23,115 bases of DNA from Opitutus sp. Its GTDB lineage: Bacteria > Verrucomicrobiota > Verrucomicrobiae > Opitutales > Opitutaceae. Shown in pieces: positions 8,672-17,084 of the stretch. The notes beneath the pieces were generated by a model, which searched no databases, was not told where the DNA came from, and was given only the letters and a program-made list of their open reading frames with translations. The DNA is taken from positions 1 to 23,115 of the forward strand of contig SIBR01000051.1 of assembly GCA_009695065.1 (NCBI GenBank), written 5' to 3'. A program made the position numbers and the translations under genes. Each line of letters starts with the position of its first letter. The stretch's first letter is position 1.

Positions 8672-8737
8672 GCAGGGGTCATAACGCTACATTCGACAGA
8701 TTCTGCCGTTTGTCGAAAGCCGCGTTTTGACCCCTGC
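8672..8737. repeat. 66-bp REP/MITE-like hairpin element
   Basis: The arms 8672-8698 and 8711-8737 are inverted repeats of 27 nt with 23 paired positions. The outer ten bases (GCAGGGGTCA and TGACCCCTGC) and inner seven (TTCGACA and TGTCGAA) are perfect, with a 12-nt loop at 8699-8710. There is no T tract, the element is not adjacent to a stop codon, and it is too long for an ordinary terminator. The form suits a REP or miniature inverted-repeat element mobilised in trans. No transposase is in the window and no second copy was seen. Confidence 0.72.
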
Positions 8738-8868
8738 GGCTCAGCCTGACCCTTCGGCTCGGCCCGGAGGGAGCGATCGCTTCGCGGTCAGGCAATGCGC
8801 GGTTGCCAGGCTGCCGCCGGATGAAAGCCCGGCTGAAGGGCGTCCGCGCAGCGGATATGCATGGGCTG

Positions 8869-8912
8869 TAATGTGTCCTTGCATAAAGGACACTATTAAC
8901 GGAATCTGTCCT
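8869..8912. promoter_or_regulatory. Palindromic operator-like site upstream of the AAA ATPase
   Basis: TGTCCTTGCATAAAGGACA at 8874-8892 has perfect 7-bp arms around GCATA. It is flanked by TAAT (8869-8872) and ATTA (8895-8898), which extend the symmetry with small bulges. A further half-site TGTCCT lies at 8907-8912. It sits 35 nt upstream of the ATG at 8928, a good place for a transcription-factor operator or a structured leader. An in-frame ATG at 8871 overlaps the left arm, so the site could instead be partly coding. Its function is inferred. Confidence 0.55.
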
Positions 8913-8927
8913 CACCAAAAGACCACT

Positions 8928-10262
8928 ATGAAAGACGTGATCCGACAAAAACTGGCCGATGCAGTGGGCGGGGAACTGCCCACGCTCACCCGGCGCGAGC
9001 TGCGGCTGCCGGCGGTGCCGAACAAAGTGCAGGCGGTGATCGGCATGCGGCGGGCAGGGAAGACCTGCTTTTTGCACCAGTGCCGGCGCGAGCGGTTGGA
9101 CGCGGGCGCGGCACGGGAGACGCAGGTGTATTTCAGCTTCGACGACGAGCGGCTGGCCGGCCTGGAGGCCGCGCAGCTTCACTGGGTGCTGGAAGAGTAT
9201 TTCCTCCGCTTCCCCGAGCATCGCGACGTGCGGAAGGTGGCCTTTTATCTCGACGAAGTGCAGGTCGTGCCCGGCTGGGAAACCTTTGTGCGCCGGGTGA
9301 TGGACACGGAGAAGGTGGAGCTGTTTGTCAGCGGCTCGTCGGCGAAACTGCTCAGCCGTGAGATCGCAACGGCGCTGCGGGGTCGCGCCATGGAGACAGT
9401 GGTGCATCCGTTCAGCTTTCGCGAGTTTCTGCGGCATCAGGGCGCGGAGCCCAAGGAGGATGCGACCTTTCTGGCCAAGGCGACCCGCTCGGCCGTGGAG
9501 AAACTCTTTGGCGAATTTCTGACTGTCGGCGGCTTCCCGGAGGCGCAGGGACTGTCGCTGGCGGATCGGCTGCCGCTGCTGCAAGGCTACGTGGACACCG
9601 TCATCCTGCGTGATGTGATCGAGCGCCACGGCGTGAGCAACGTGTTGGCGCTGCGCCGCCTCACGCGCCAGCTCCTCGGCGCGGCAGCGGGCTTGTTCAG
9701 CGTGCATCGTTTTTTCAACGACCAGAAGTCGCAGGGCGTGGCCGTGTCGAAGGACGCGCTGCATGCCATGCTCGGACACCTGGAGGACGCCTTTCTCATC
9801 CGCCTCGTGCCGTTGCACACCGCGAGCGAACGCCAGCGGCAATCGAATCCACGCAAAGCCTATCCCGTGGACTCGGGCCTCATCACGGCCTTCGACCGCA
9901 GCGGCAAGCCGAACACCGGACATGCGTTGGAGACCGCCGTGCTCGTCGAACTGGAACGTCGCCGGTGCGAGCGCGTGTATGTGCGCACTCAAGACGGCTA
10001 TGAAGTGGACTTCCTCGCGACCCCGCTCACCGGCCGGCCCGCGCTCGTGCAGGTCTGCGCGGATGTGAGCGATGCGGACACGCGTGCCCGCGAGTTCCGC
10101 GCCTTGCGCGCCGCCATGACCGAACACAGGAATCTGTCAGGTCTGCTGCTGACGAAAGACTCCACCGGTGTCAGCCTGGCGCAAAGCGAAGCCCCCAAGG
10201 GTGTCACCGTGCGTCCCGCGTGGGAGTGGATGCTCGAAGGTAGGGCTGGGGTGATGGCGTAG
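8928..10262 (+). CDS. AAA ATPase with C-terminal DUF4143 domain
   Basis: The 444-residue protein begins at ATG 8928 (MKDVIRQKLADAV). Walker A is GMRRAGKT at residues 39-46 and Walker B is FYLDEVQ at 106-112, followed by the sensor segment ELFVSGSSAKLLS and the SFREFLRHQG stretch typical of this family. The C-terminal half matches the DUF4143 pattern, with HALETAVLVELERR and then GYEVDFLA and ALVQVCAD, which resemble the core of a PD-(D/E)XK nuclease-like fold. The cellular role of this family is not established. Length is normal and there is no sign of truncation. It is convergent with the sulfatase at 10315 and is isolated from the sugar genes in function. The palindrome upstream may control it. 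An earlier in-frame ATG at 8871 would add 19 residues. Confidence 0.92.
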   Translation: MKDVIRQKLADAVGGELPTLTRRELRLPAVPNKVQAVIGMRRAGKTCFLHQCRRERLDAGAARETQVYFSFDDERLAGLEAAQLHWVLEEYFLRFPEHRDVRKVAFYLDEVQVVPGWETFVRRVMDTEKVELFVSGSSAKLLSREIATALRGRAMETVVHPFSFREFLRHQGAEPKEDATFLAKATRSAVEKLFGEFLTVGGFPEAQGLSLADRLPLLQGYVDTVILRDVIERHGVSNVLALRRLTRQLLGAAAGLFSVHRFFNDQKSQGVAVSKDALHAMLGHLEDAFLIRLVPLHTASERQRQSNPRKAYPVDSGLITAFDRSGKPNTGHALETAVLVELERRRCERVYVRTQDGYEVDFLATPLTGRPALVQVCADVSDADTRAREFRALRAAMTEHRNLSGLLLTKDSTGVSLAQSEAPKGVTVRPAWEWMLEGRAGVMA

Positions 10263-10314
10263 CGGCGGCATTGTGCATTGCGGGCAACGATTGCCGTGGG
10301 TAGCGCCGCATCGA

Positions 10315-12084
10315 TCATTTCATCAACGTCGCCTTCACGTAGAACGCGCCGCACAGGACCGCGCCCTTTTGATCGAGAAAGTTCGCGGTCAGCTGGTGTT
10401 GGCCGGCCTTGAGCGGCACGGTGAACTTGGCCAACGTATCCGCAGATTTGGAGTCAATCGTGGCGTTGAAATTGGCCACCCGCAGTTGCGCCTTGGCAAT
10501 GGGGCGCGCTCCGCTGCCGGAATCAGTCCGCTGCGCAAACGCCTCGACCAGGGCCTTGCCGGACTCCTCGGACCACCGCCGCAACTCGAACTCGTAGGCT
10601 CCGTCGCGTTCGACGATGAGATCCCAGGTTCCCGTCGCATCGCCCTGCACCAGGTTTTTCCGGTTGTCGCAGTAGTCACCCTGCCAGTCATTGGCGTACA
10701 GCGTCTGCGGGTTGGCCTGGGCAGCGCCGATGGTGATGGGCCGAGGGAGATCAAAGAGCGGCTTGGCGGACGCATACCACGCGTCATAAAACGCATTCAT
10801 CTTCCCGACGATCTCAGGATGTTCCCGTTGGAGATCGTTGTCCTGATGCGGGTCGCTCTTGAGGTCGTAGAGTTTGTTCCCGGCCAGCAGGCGCCACTTG
10901 TTCCACATCACAACGGCCGAACTCCATTTGCCGCCGTCAACGCGGTATTGGGAGACACCCATGCGATCAGCCAGCTGGGTTTGCCGGCCGGTCAGCAGGC
11001 CTTTCAAGCTCACACCGTCAAACTTGGCCTCTCCCGCTCGAAGTCCGCACAGTTCGACCAAGGTCGGCAGCAGGTCCTGCACCTGCGTCAATTCCGAGAG
11101 GTCGGTGCCGTGCTGCAATTTCCCGTCAATCCAACGCACAAACAACGGCACGCGGTGCCCGCCTTCGTATACGCTGGTCTTCCGGTCGCGCATGCCGGCA
11201 TTGAAGATTTTCTCGGCGTCGCCGTTTTGCGTGCCGTTATCCGAGAGGAAAATCAGGATCGTGTTGTCGCGCAGGCCGGCCTGCTTGAGGAAGGCCTCCA
11301 GCTTGCCCACGTTCTCATCCAGGTTGGCGATCATGCCGTAAAAATCCCTGGGCATCGCCGTGCCCTTGTACTTCCCCGTGTACGCTGCCGCATATTGCGC
11401 GGCCACCAACTCGGGCACGTGCGGCGTGTTGGTCGGGAGGTAGACGAAGAAGGGCTTCTGCTCCGACTGGCACTGCGCGATCCATTTCATCGCTTCCGCA
11501 AAAAAAATGTCGGCGCAGTAACCCTTCTGCCGCTGGTATTCGCCGCGGCGCAGCAACCAAGGGTCGAAATAGTCGTTCATCCAGTAATCGGCCAACGAGG
11601 AGATCCCCCACGCGCGGAACGAGAGCACCTCGTCAAAGCCCCGGTCTTGCGGTCGGTAGGGATAACTGTCGCCCAGGTGCCACTTGCCGAAAAGGCCGGT
11701 CGCATACCCGGCTTCGCGGAAAAACTGCGGCATGATCTTGATCCCGGAGCGAACCATCGATCGCCCCTGACACACGGCGGTGGCGCCGTTCCGCATCGCG
11801 TCCATCCCCGTCATCAATTGCCCGCGCGTCGGCGAGCACATCGGCGCGACATGAAAATCCGTAAATCGGACCGACTCAGCATGCAGCCGGTCAAAGTTCG
11901 GGGTCTTGAGCACCGGGTTGCCGTGGCAGGACAGGTCTCCGTACCCCAGATCGTCGGTCAGAAGCACGATGACATTGGGCTTCGCAGCGGCGGCCTGGAC
12001 GGGCGGAACGGCGAGGGCCATCAAGGCGGCGAGAAGCGCCGCGCACCTGCTGGCGTAGCGCGCGAGAAGCATCGGATTGCTCAT
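10315..12084 (-). CDS. Exported sulfatase (S1 family) with C-terminal extension
   Basis: ATG 12084 gives 589 residues. A signal peptide (ARYASRCAALLAALMALAVPPVQA) leads into KPNVIVLLTDDLGYGDLSCHG with the metal-binding pair. The formylglycine motif is MCSPTRGQLMTG with the Cys at about residue 83. GKWHLGD, FFVYLPTNTPH, ILIFLSDNGTQNGD and a YEGGHRVPLFVRW closing loop follow. After the sulfatase fold, roughly the last 120 residues (from WDLIVERDGAYEFELRRW) form a beta-rich extension seen in many arylsulfatase-like proteins. The start lies 13 nt after the stop of the GH32-like gene, so the two are probably co-transcribed. An alternative ATG at 12114 would overlap that gene by 17 nt. The tight link to a GH32-like enzyme and a receptor points to a sulfated sugar substrate. 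The 3' end is convergent with the ATPase gene, 52 nt away. Confidence 0.94.
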   Translation of the reverse strand: MSNPMLLARYASRCAALLAALMALAVPPVQAAAAKPNVIVLLTDDLGYGDLSCHGNPVLKTPNFDRLHAESVRFTDFHVAPMCSPTRGQLMTGMDAMRNGATAVCQGRSMVRSGIKIMPQFFREAGYATGLFGKWHLGDSYPYRPQDRGFDEVLSFRAWGISSLADYWMNDYFDPWLLRRGEYQRQKGYCADIFFAEAMKWIAQCQSEQKPFFVYLPTNTPHVPELVAAQYAAAYTGKYKGTAMPRDFYGMIANLDENVGKLEAFLKQAGLRDNTILIFLSDNGTQNGDAEKIFNAGMRDRKTSVYEGGHRVPLFVRWIDGKLQHGTDLSELTQVQDLLPTLVELCGLRAGEAKFDGVSLKGLLTGRQTQLADRMGVSQYRVDGGKWSSAVVMWNKWRLLAGNKLYDLKSDPHQDNDLQREHPEIVGKMNAFYDAWYASAKPLFDLPRPITIGAAQANPQTLYANDWQGDYCDNRKNLVQGDATGTWDLIVERDGAYEFELRRWSEESGKALVEAFAQRTDSGSGARPIAKAQLRVANFNATIDSKSADTLAKFTVPLKAGQHQLTANFLDQKGAVLCGAFYVKATLMK

Positions 12085-12097
12085 AGCGCTCGGAGGT

Positions 12098-13747
12098 TCA
12101 ACGGACGGTTTCATAGATGTTCTTCATCTGCCAGGCATCCAGTGACCTCACCTGCGCTTCCCGCCCCTGCGCGCGCAACGAGACGCCCACGCTGTCAGGC
12201 CGTTCCGGATACACCCGAGCGGCCAGGCATTGCCGGCCGTTGATGAACACCTCCACCACGCTGCGGTCGACGAAGACGCGCACCTTCAACGGTTCATCCG
12301 GTGCCATTTCCGCCTGGGCCGTTTCGGGCGGGCGACTCTTCACGTCCGGGGCCAGGGAGGAGCGCGACGTATCGAGCGAAACCACACACGGCAGCGGCAT
12401 CTTCCCCATCCGGAAGCCCCGATCGCGAAAGAATAGAATCCGCGTCACCTCTTCTCCTCCGGGCGAACGCAAAACATTTATTTCCAAGGTCTGACCAGGC
12501 TGTGGATCGATTTCGGCTACAAGCTCCAGCGCGTTGCCCTGCACTTTTTCCAGCACCACCTCCCGGTTGGCCGGAAGCTTCACCGCCTCGACGCGAGCAT
12601 GCGCACCCCGGAGGGATTCGATATTTCCCGCTGGCTCGATGTTCAGCGGATTAAAAATGCTGTCTTTCCGAAGCGTCAGCCGTCTCGGCAACGACATCAG
12701 CCGGTTCCAACCATTCGCCGGCTTGCCTTCGTTCATATTGAAAATAACCACGACGCCCCCGGTGCCATCGGGATAGGCGGAGGGGGCATGCACTCCAGAG
12801 GGGCCGAAGGCGCCGAAGTTGAAGTTGGCGCCGTCAGTGACCACGAACTTGTCGCGCCGCTTGTCGTAGTCGCCGAGCAGATATTTTCCGCCGCTCATAT
12901 GGCTGAAATGCAGAAGAATATGTTTGTCGCCGATCGGCCAGAAGTAGGGGCAGGCGCCGTCGTCACCGACCAGGCCATGATGATCGTTCTCCAGGAACGG
13001 GTGGAGGTGCTCCCAGGTGGCAAGGTCCTTGGAACGGTGCAGGTACACCGAGCGCAGTTGCTTTCCGCCCCGATCACCCGCCGTCAGCGCATAATAAATC
13101 CCATCTTTTTTCCAGATGCAGGGGTCGAAGATGTTGTAGGGCAGCGGAGGGCCTCCCGGTTTGGGGAAGGGGATCACGGCTTTGCCGGTGACCTTTTCCC
13201 AGTTCAACAGCAGGGGATCGTCCGAGACGGCGACCATGGTCCCGACCTCGGTGCCGTGATAGATCGCGATCACGCGGCCGTCCTCGACGAACGCGGAGCC
13301 CGAAAAACAGGCCCGCTCCGGGTTCGGATAGATCGCGAGCGGCAGATCGCGCCAGTGAATCAGGTCGCTGCTGACGGCATGGCCCCAATGCTGGCGAGGA
13401 TCCTCAGGCGGGTAGGCCTGATAGAAAAGATGCCAGCGCCCCTGCCAGAAGCAGAGTCCGTTGGGATCATTCAGGGTCCCCTCGGGGTTTATATAGTGGT
13501 AGATCGGCCGGTGGGGATCCGCGGCCAGTTTGCGCCGCGACGCGTTCATCCGCTGCAACAGCGGATTGGTGAGAAGTTCCCGCTCCTGCGCCTCAAGGGT
13601 GCGGCTGAATTTGTATTGAGGAACCTTGGACGTGTAGTCGCGCGGTTGGGATTCGGCGCCAGACGACGCGCCCGCGGCCGTCGCGATCAAGGTGAAGCCG
13701 AGTGCCCGGCAAACCCTGGACAGTGGGGTTGGTGGATTCATATTCAT
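12098..13747 (-). CDS. GH32-like exported beta-propeller enzyme (divergent active site)
   Basis: GH32 enzymes hydrolyse beta-fructosides such as sucrose, inulin and levan. From ATG 13747 the protein has 549 residues with a signal peptide (VCRALGFTLIATAAGASSGA). The first catalytic block is clear: GTLNDPNGLCFWQGRWHLFY, with the nucleophile Asp at about residue 94. QHWGHAVSSDLIHW and CFSGSAFVEDG also match the family, and a C-terminal beta-sandwich ends with VRVFVDRSVVEVFINGRQ, as in GH32. Two blocks diverge: the RDP motif reads FDP (Asp about 208), and the ECP block reads GACPYFWPIGDKHILL, so the usual acid/base Glu is Ala at about residue 265. Activity may be altered or lost. ATG 13741 is an alternative start. 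It lies between the receptor (160 nt upstream) and the sulfatase (13 nt downstream). Confidence 0.9.
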   Translation of the reverse strand: MNMNPPTPLSRVCRALGFTLIATAAGASSGAESQPRDYTSKVPQYKFSRTLEAQERELLTNPLLQRMNASRRKLAADPHRPIYHYINPEGTLNDPNGLCFWQGRWHLFYQAYPPEDPRQHWGHAVSSDLIHWRDLPLAIYPNPERACFSGSAFVEDGRVIAIYHGTEVGTMVAVSDDPLLLNWEKVTGKAVIPFPKPGGPPLPYNIFDPCIWKKDGIYYALTAGDRGGKQLRSVYLHRSKDLATWEHLHPFLENDHHGLVGDDGACPYFWPIGDKHILLHFSHMSGGKYLLGDYDKRRDKFVVTDGANFNFGAFGPSGVHAPSAYPDGTGGVVVIFNMNEGKPANGWNRLMSLPRRLTLRKDSIFNPLNIEPAGNIESLRGAHARVEAVKLPANREVVLEKVQGNALELVAEIDPQPGQTLEINVLRSPGGEEVTRILFFRDRGFRMGKMPLPCVVSLDTSRSSLAPDVKSRPPETAQAEMAPDEPLKVRVFVDRSVVEVFINGRQCLAARVYPERPDSVGVSLRAQGREAQVRSLDAWQMKNIYETVR

Positions 13748-13907
13748 GATGTGTAAACGGAGCGACGTGGCATTGGAGGACCGGCACGGCCCCGGGCCGG
13801 GCGCAGACGGCTGCGGCAATTTCATAGGCGGCACAGACGATGCTGGACAGCGGATCTCCGCGCTGCAAGCCGGCGACCCGGGTCACCGTCCGGAGAAACC
13901 GTCGTCT
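13748..13907 (-). other. Gap between receptor and GH32-like gene
   Basis: These 160 bases separate two co-directional genes. An 18-bp near-perfect palindrome, CGGCGACCCGGGTCACCG, lies at 13871-13888, about 20 nt after the receptor stop. It could form a weak attenuating hairpin or be a protein-binding site, but it has no T tract. No gene is supported. Confidence 0.4.
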
Positions 13908-16900
13908 TCAAAATGTTCCCCTGACGCCAAACGTCCAGAGTGACCCGTACTGCTGCCGTTGGTTAAGGCGTGCCATGGCCGGCGTGCTCGGCCCCGCTTG
14001 TTGCACATCGTCGGGAACATCGCCGACGTTCCGCAAGTTGGCGTAGACACTGATGTGCTTCGTCAGCCGATACTCGCCAATCACGTCCGCCTGGAGCCGC
14101 TTGGGGGTCCAAACGTAAGTGCCCGGCGCGATGCCCGTCGCCTCGGCGATGCGGTTGCCCCGCCACCTACTCTTGTAATTCCAGCTTGCGCGCAGGTCGA
14201 AGCGTTCGCGGGTCAGACTCACCCCCCAGCTTCCACTTCGGGGAACGACAAAGGCGCCAGTGAAACTGTTCAGCGTGTTCCCGGCCGCGTGCATGGCGCT
14301 GGCGTTGGCAAAAACCTGCACGCCGCGGGCCCAGGCCGGCAGAAACGTGAGCGCCTGTTTGTAGTTATAGGTCGTGCCCTCGATGCGAACCAGACCGGGG
14401 ATGTTCATCTGCGTCTGAACGTCGAACGGGCCGTAGAGCGAGGAATCAAGACCGTAGAGCGACAAGAAGCCGGGATTCGCCGGAAATGTGGTCCCTCCGA
14501 AGAAGTCACGAAAGTCACGCCGGAACGCCCCCACGGAGATCTGGCCGACACCGGCAAAATAATATTCGAGCCGCACGGTGGCGGATTTTGCACTCCACGG
14601 CTTGATGCCGACATTGTTGACCGTGATCACGTTGTTCGGCCCGGGCGGATTCTCGAGATTCGGCAGCGTCAGGCCGCCGGAGTACTGGCTGTAGTCCGGT
14701 CGGCCGATGGAATAGAAATACGCGGAACGAAAGACGAGATTCTCCCGCAGGTTGAAGCTCGCATTCAGACTGGGAAAAGGACGCAGGTATTCTTTCTTTC
14801 TCTGCGCGCCGCGGTCGATGAAGGTGAGTCGCGAAGCGGCCAGCGCATCGGTCGTAATCGGCAATGGCACGCCGTTCGCGGCGACAAGGACCTGACCCTG
14901 GCTGTTGCGCTGGAAGTTGCGCGTCGGATCGCTGAGCGAACCTTCCCCCGTGACGTTGGTCTGCTCCAGGCGGACACCGCCGACGAATTTGAGCCGTCCC
15001 TCCATAAAGGCCGTGTCACCCCGTATGTAAGCCGCCGATACATCCTCCCCTGCCCGCTGGGATCCCGTGACGGCGTTGCGGTAATTGGTGTTGGCGACGG
15101 TGGTGAACGTGGCGGGATTGGCGCGGTAATAGTCAAATGTCTGAGAATTGCTCACCCATTGAATCTGGGGAAATCCCCAGGGGCCAACGCGCTGCGAGAA
15201 GGTCGCGTCGACGAACGGCGTCGCCGAATCGTCGGTGCCGACGGGGGTGGTGCTCGCCCGGCCGTCCCGGCCAACATAGGTGTAGAGTTCATTGTAACTG
15301 CGGATGTCGCGCACCGCCCCGCGGAATTCGATTCCGGCCTTCAGCGTGACGGGCACCGGTCCGGAAAAATCACGGCGCAGGTTCGCGTAGGCGGTGCGGC
15401 GGATATCGTACGCGGTCTGGGGCGCGATGTTCGCGGTGACGAGGGCGAAGTTGCCGAGTTGGTAGGGATCGACCGGTGCGCCGGTCCCGCCATCCGTCAC
15501 CGCAATCGTGCCCGGACGCAGATAGGATATGCCGTCAAATGCGACGGTCAGTCCGGTGCGCTGCGCCGAGGTGTTGGAGAAATAGCTCTTGTCGGCGACA
15601 CGGAACGAATAGGTGGCAGGGGCGTAACCCGCGCCCGCGGCGGCGCGCCACACCCGCCCATCATGCCGCCACGTGAGCGTATGCAGGTAGGTGCGGTTGT
15701 CCCGGTAAAACCCGCCGTTCGAGTTGACCACACTCCCGACGCCCTTGATTCCGTGGGCGGATGTCGTCGTGAAGTCCGAACCCACTTGGTTCAAATTGAA
15801 CGCCAAATTGCGGTTAAAGAAAACGATTCCAAAGGTGGAGTACTGGAACGACAGGGCGAGGCGGTCGCTGGGGGTCAGCTTGTAGTCGACCGTAGCCCCG
15901 AACGAGCTTCGCTGGATGTCCTTCGCATGGTCGCCAACGGTGTAGGCGGAGAGATAGGGCTTGTCCGGTGTGGTGTGGGGGAAAGCCGCTCCGTTCGTCG
16001 CCGTCCCCACGCCCCGCCAGACGGCTGAGGCAAAAACTTCGTTCGAGTACTGCTTCGACTTGTTGGCGGAAACCGTGAATCCGAAGCGCTTGTTCACCGG
16101 CACGATCCCGGAAAACTCGAACCCGGGGTGGACCTTGCGTTCCGGCTGCGAGGTGGGCCCCGGGGTCTTTTGAAAGTCACGGTAGTTGTCGCGCATCATG
16201 ACGAAGAAGCTGAGGTTGAAGCTCGGGCGCAGACGCTCGAACGCGCTGCGCGGAACCATGTTGACCGAGCCCGCCAGCGCCATGCCCTGTGATTCCGGCG
16301 TGGGCGAGTAGTCCACTTCGACGCGCGACAGGTTGTTGATGGAGAGGAATCCGACCTGGGCGGCACGCGTGGTCAATTGGTTGGGCGCCGCACTGCCGAA
16401 ATCAAAGCCGCCCACCGTCACCGGAACATTGGCCGACGGCACGCCGCCGATGGAGACTTCGCGCGCGTCGCCGCCAACCAGGCTGATCGCCACTCCGGGC
16501 AGGAATTTCATGAATTCGGCGACGTTGCCGTCGGCGATCGCGCCGTACTCATCCGCCGACACCACCGACTTCATGTTGGGCGCGAACCGCTGTTCGTTGA
16601 TCGCGAGCGCGGCGGCGTCCAGTTCGCGCGATGTGCTCACCGTGAACGCGTTCATTTCCACCACCGTGCCGGCGCGGTTGGTGCCACCCGGCGCGATCGT
16701 CGAAAGCTCGATATCATGTCGCACGCTCCCCCCGGCCGCGACGACGACCGTGCCGGTATCCGGCGCCAGACCCGTAAAAAACGCCTTCACCTGCAACGTA
16801 CCGCTCGCGACGTCGGAGATCCGGTAATAGCCGTCGGCGTCCGTGTAGGTCTCCAGCGTTGTGCCCACGATCGTGATACGCGCGCGCTCGAGAGAAAGGC

Positions 16901-17084
16901 CGCTGGCCTGGTTTAGGACCCGGCCCTCGATCATGCCGGTCGCCGATTGGGCGTGCAGGGTGAGGAAGGAAACGAGCCAGACGAAAGCGAATGATGTTGC
17001 GCGAGTCACGATGGGCCGTGACGGGGCGATTCCGCTGTCCAGGGGTTGTGCTCCGAGTGCAAAATGTCTTTTCGTGTTGATCAT
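13908..17084 (-). CDS. TonB-dependent receptor with carboxypeptidase-regulatory-like domain
   Basis: The 1058-residue protein begins at ATG 17084. A hydrophobic export segment (about residues 30-46, SFAFVWLVSFLTLHAQS) is followed by a CarboxypepD_reg-like domain (about 50-125, including TYTDADGYYRISDVASG). A plug domain follows at about 165-290 (NVAEFMKFLPGVAISLVGGD and later RVEVDYSPTPESQGMALAG), then a long beta-barrel ending in TFGVRGTF with a terminal Phe. It should sit in the outer membrane and import a ligand with TonB energy. No SusD-like lipoprotein is nearby, as is usual for this receptor type in verrucomicrobia. The start overlaps the stop of the upstream epimerase fragment as TAATG, so translation is probably coupled. 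The downstream GH32-like and sulfatase genes suggest uptake of a sulfated, perhaps fructose-containing, oligosaccharide (inference). Confidence 0.94.
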   Translation of the reverse strand: MINTKRHFALGAQPLDSGIAPSRPIVTRATSFAFVWLVSFLTLHAQSATGMIEGRVLNQASGLSLERARITIVGTTLETYTDADGYYRISDVASGTLQVKAFFTGLAPDTGTVVVAAGGSVRHDIELSTIAPGGTNRAGTVVEMNAFTVSTSRELDAAALAINEQRFAPNMKSVVSADEYGAIADGNVAEFMKFLPGVAISLVGGDAREVSIGGVPSANVPVTVGGFDFGSAAPNQLTTRAAQVGFLSINNLSRVEVDYSPTPESQGMALAGSVNMVPRSAFERLRPSFNLSFFVMMRDNYRDFQKTPGPTSQPERKVHPGFEFSGIVPVNKRFGFTVSANKSKQYSNEVFASAVWRGVGTATNGAAFPHTTPDKPYLSAYTVGDHAKDIQRSSFGATVDYKLTPSDRLALSFQYSTFGIVFFNRNLAFNLNQVGSDFTTTSAHGIKGVGSVVNSNGGFYRDNRTYLHTLTWRHDGRVWRAAAGAGYAPATYSFRVADKSYFSNTSAQRTGLTVAFDGISYLRPGTIAVTDGGTGAPVDPYQLGNFALVTANIAPQTAYDIRRTAYANLRRDFSGPVPVTLKAGIEFRGAVRDIRSYNELYTYVGRDGRASTTPVGTDDSATPFVDATFSQRVGPWGFPQIQWVSNSQTFDYYRANPATFTTVANTNYRNAVTGSQRAGEDVSAAYIRGDTAFMEGRLKFVGGVRLEQTNVTGEGSLSDPTRNFQRNSQGQVLVAANGVPLPITTDALAASRLTFIDRGAQRKKEYLRPFPSLNASFNLRENLVFRSAYFYSIGRPDYSQYSGGLTLPNLENPPGPNNVITVNNVGIKPWSAKSATVRLEYYFAGVGQISVGAFRRDFRDFFGGTTFPANPGFLSLYGLDSSLYGPFDVQTQMNIPGLVRIEGTTYNYKQALTFLPAWARGVQVFANASAMHAAGNTLNSFTGAFVVPRSGSWGVSLTRERFDLRASWNYKSRWRGNRIAEATGIAPGTYVWTPKRLQADVIGEYRLTKHISVYANLRNVGDVPDDVQQAGPSTPAMARLNQRQQYGSLWTFGVRGTF

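Larger units (their letters stand above)
8442..8927. other. 486-bp intergenic region with hairpin element and palindrome
   Basis: No gene is supported here. The region carries a 66-bp imperfect hairpin (8672-8737) and a 19-bp perfect-arm palindrome with a nearby half-site (8874-8912), both annotated separately. The rest, 8442-8671 and 8738-8868, shows only a short GGTATCC tandem near 8510. It may be the left edge of an acquired segment carrying the ATPase gene. Confidence 0.55.

Noticed and set aside
8442..8927. Possible small gene in the gap before the ATPase
   Set aside because: Open frames there are short, lack a plausible start context, and run through the hairpin element.
8928..10262. 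ATPase considered as a phage-defence gene
   Set aside because: It stands alone, with no nuclease, reverse transcriptase or methylase partner, and the DUF4143 ATPase family has no established defence role that I can cite.
13871..13888. CGGCGACCCGGGTCACCG as an intrinsic terminator after the receptor gene
   Set aside because: There is no T tract and almost no loop, and the next gene is co-directional. It is kept only as a remark in the gap entry.
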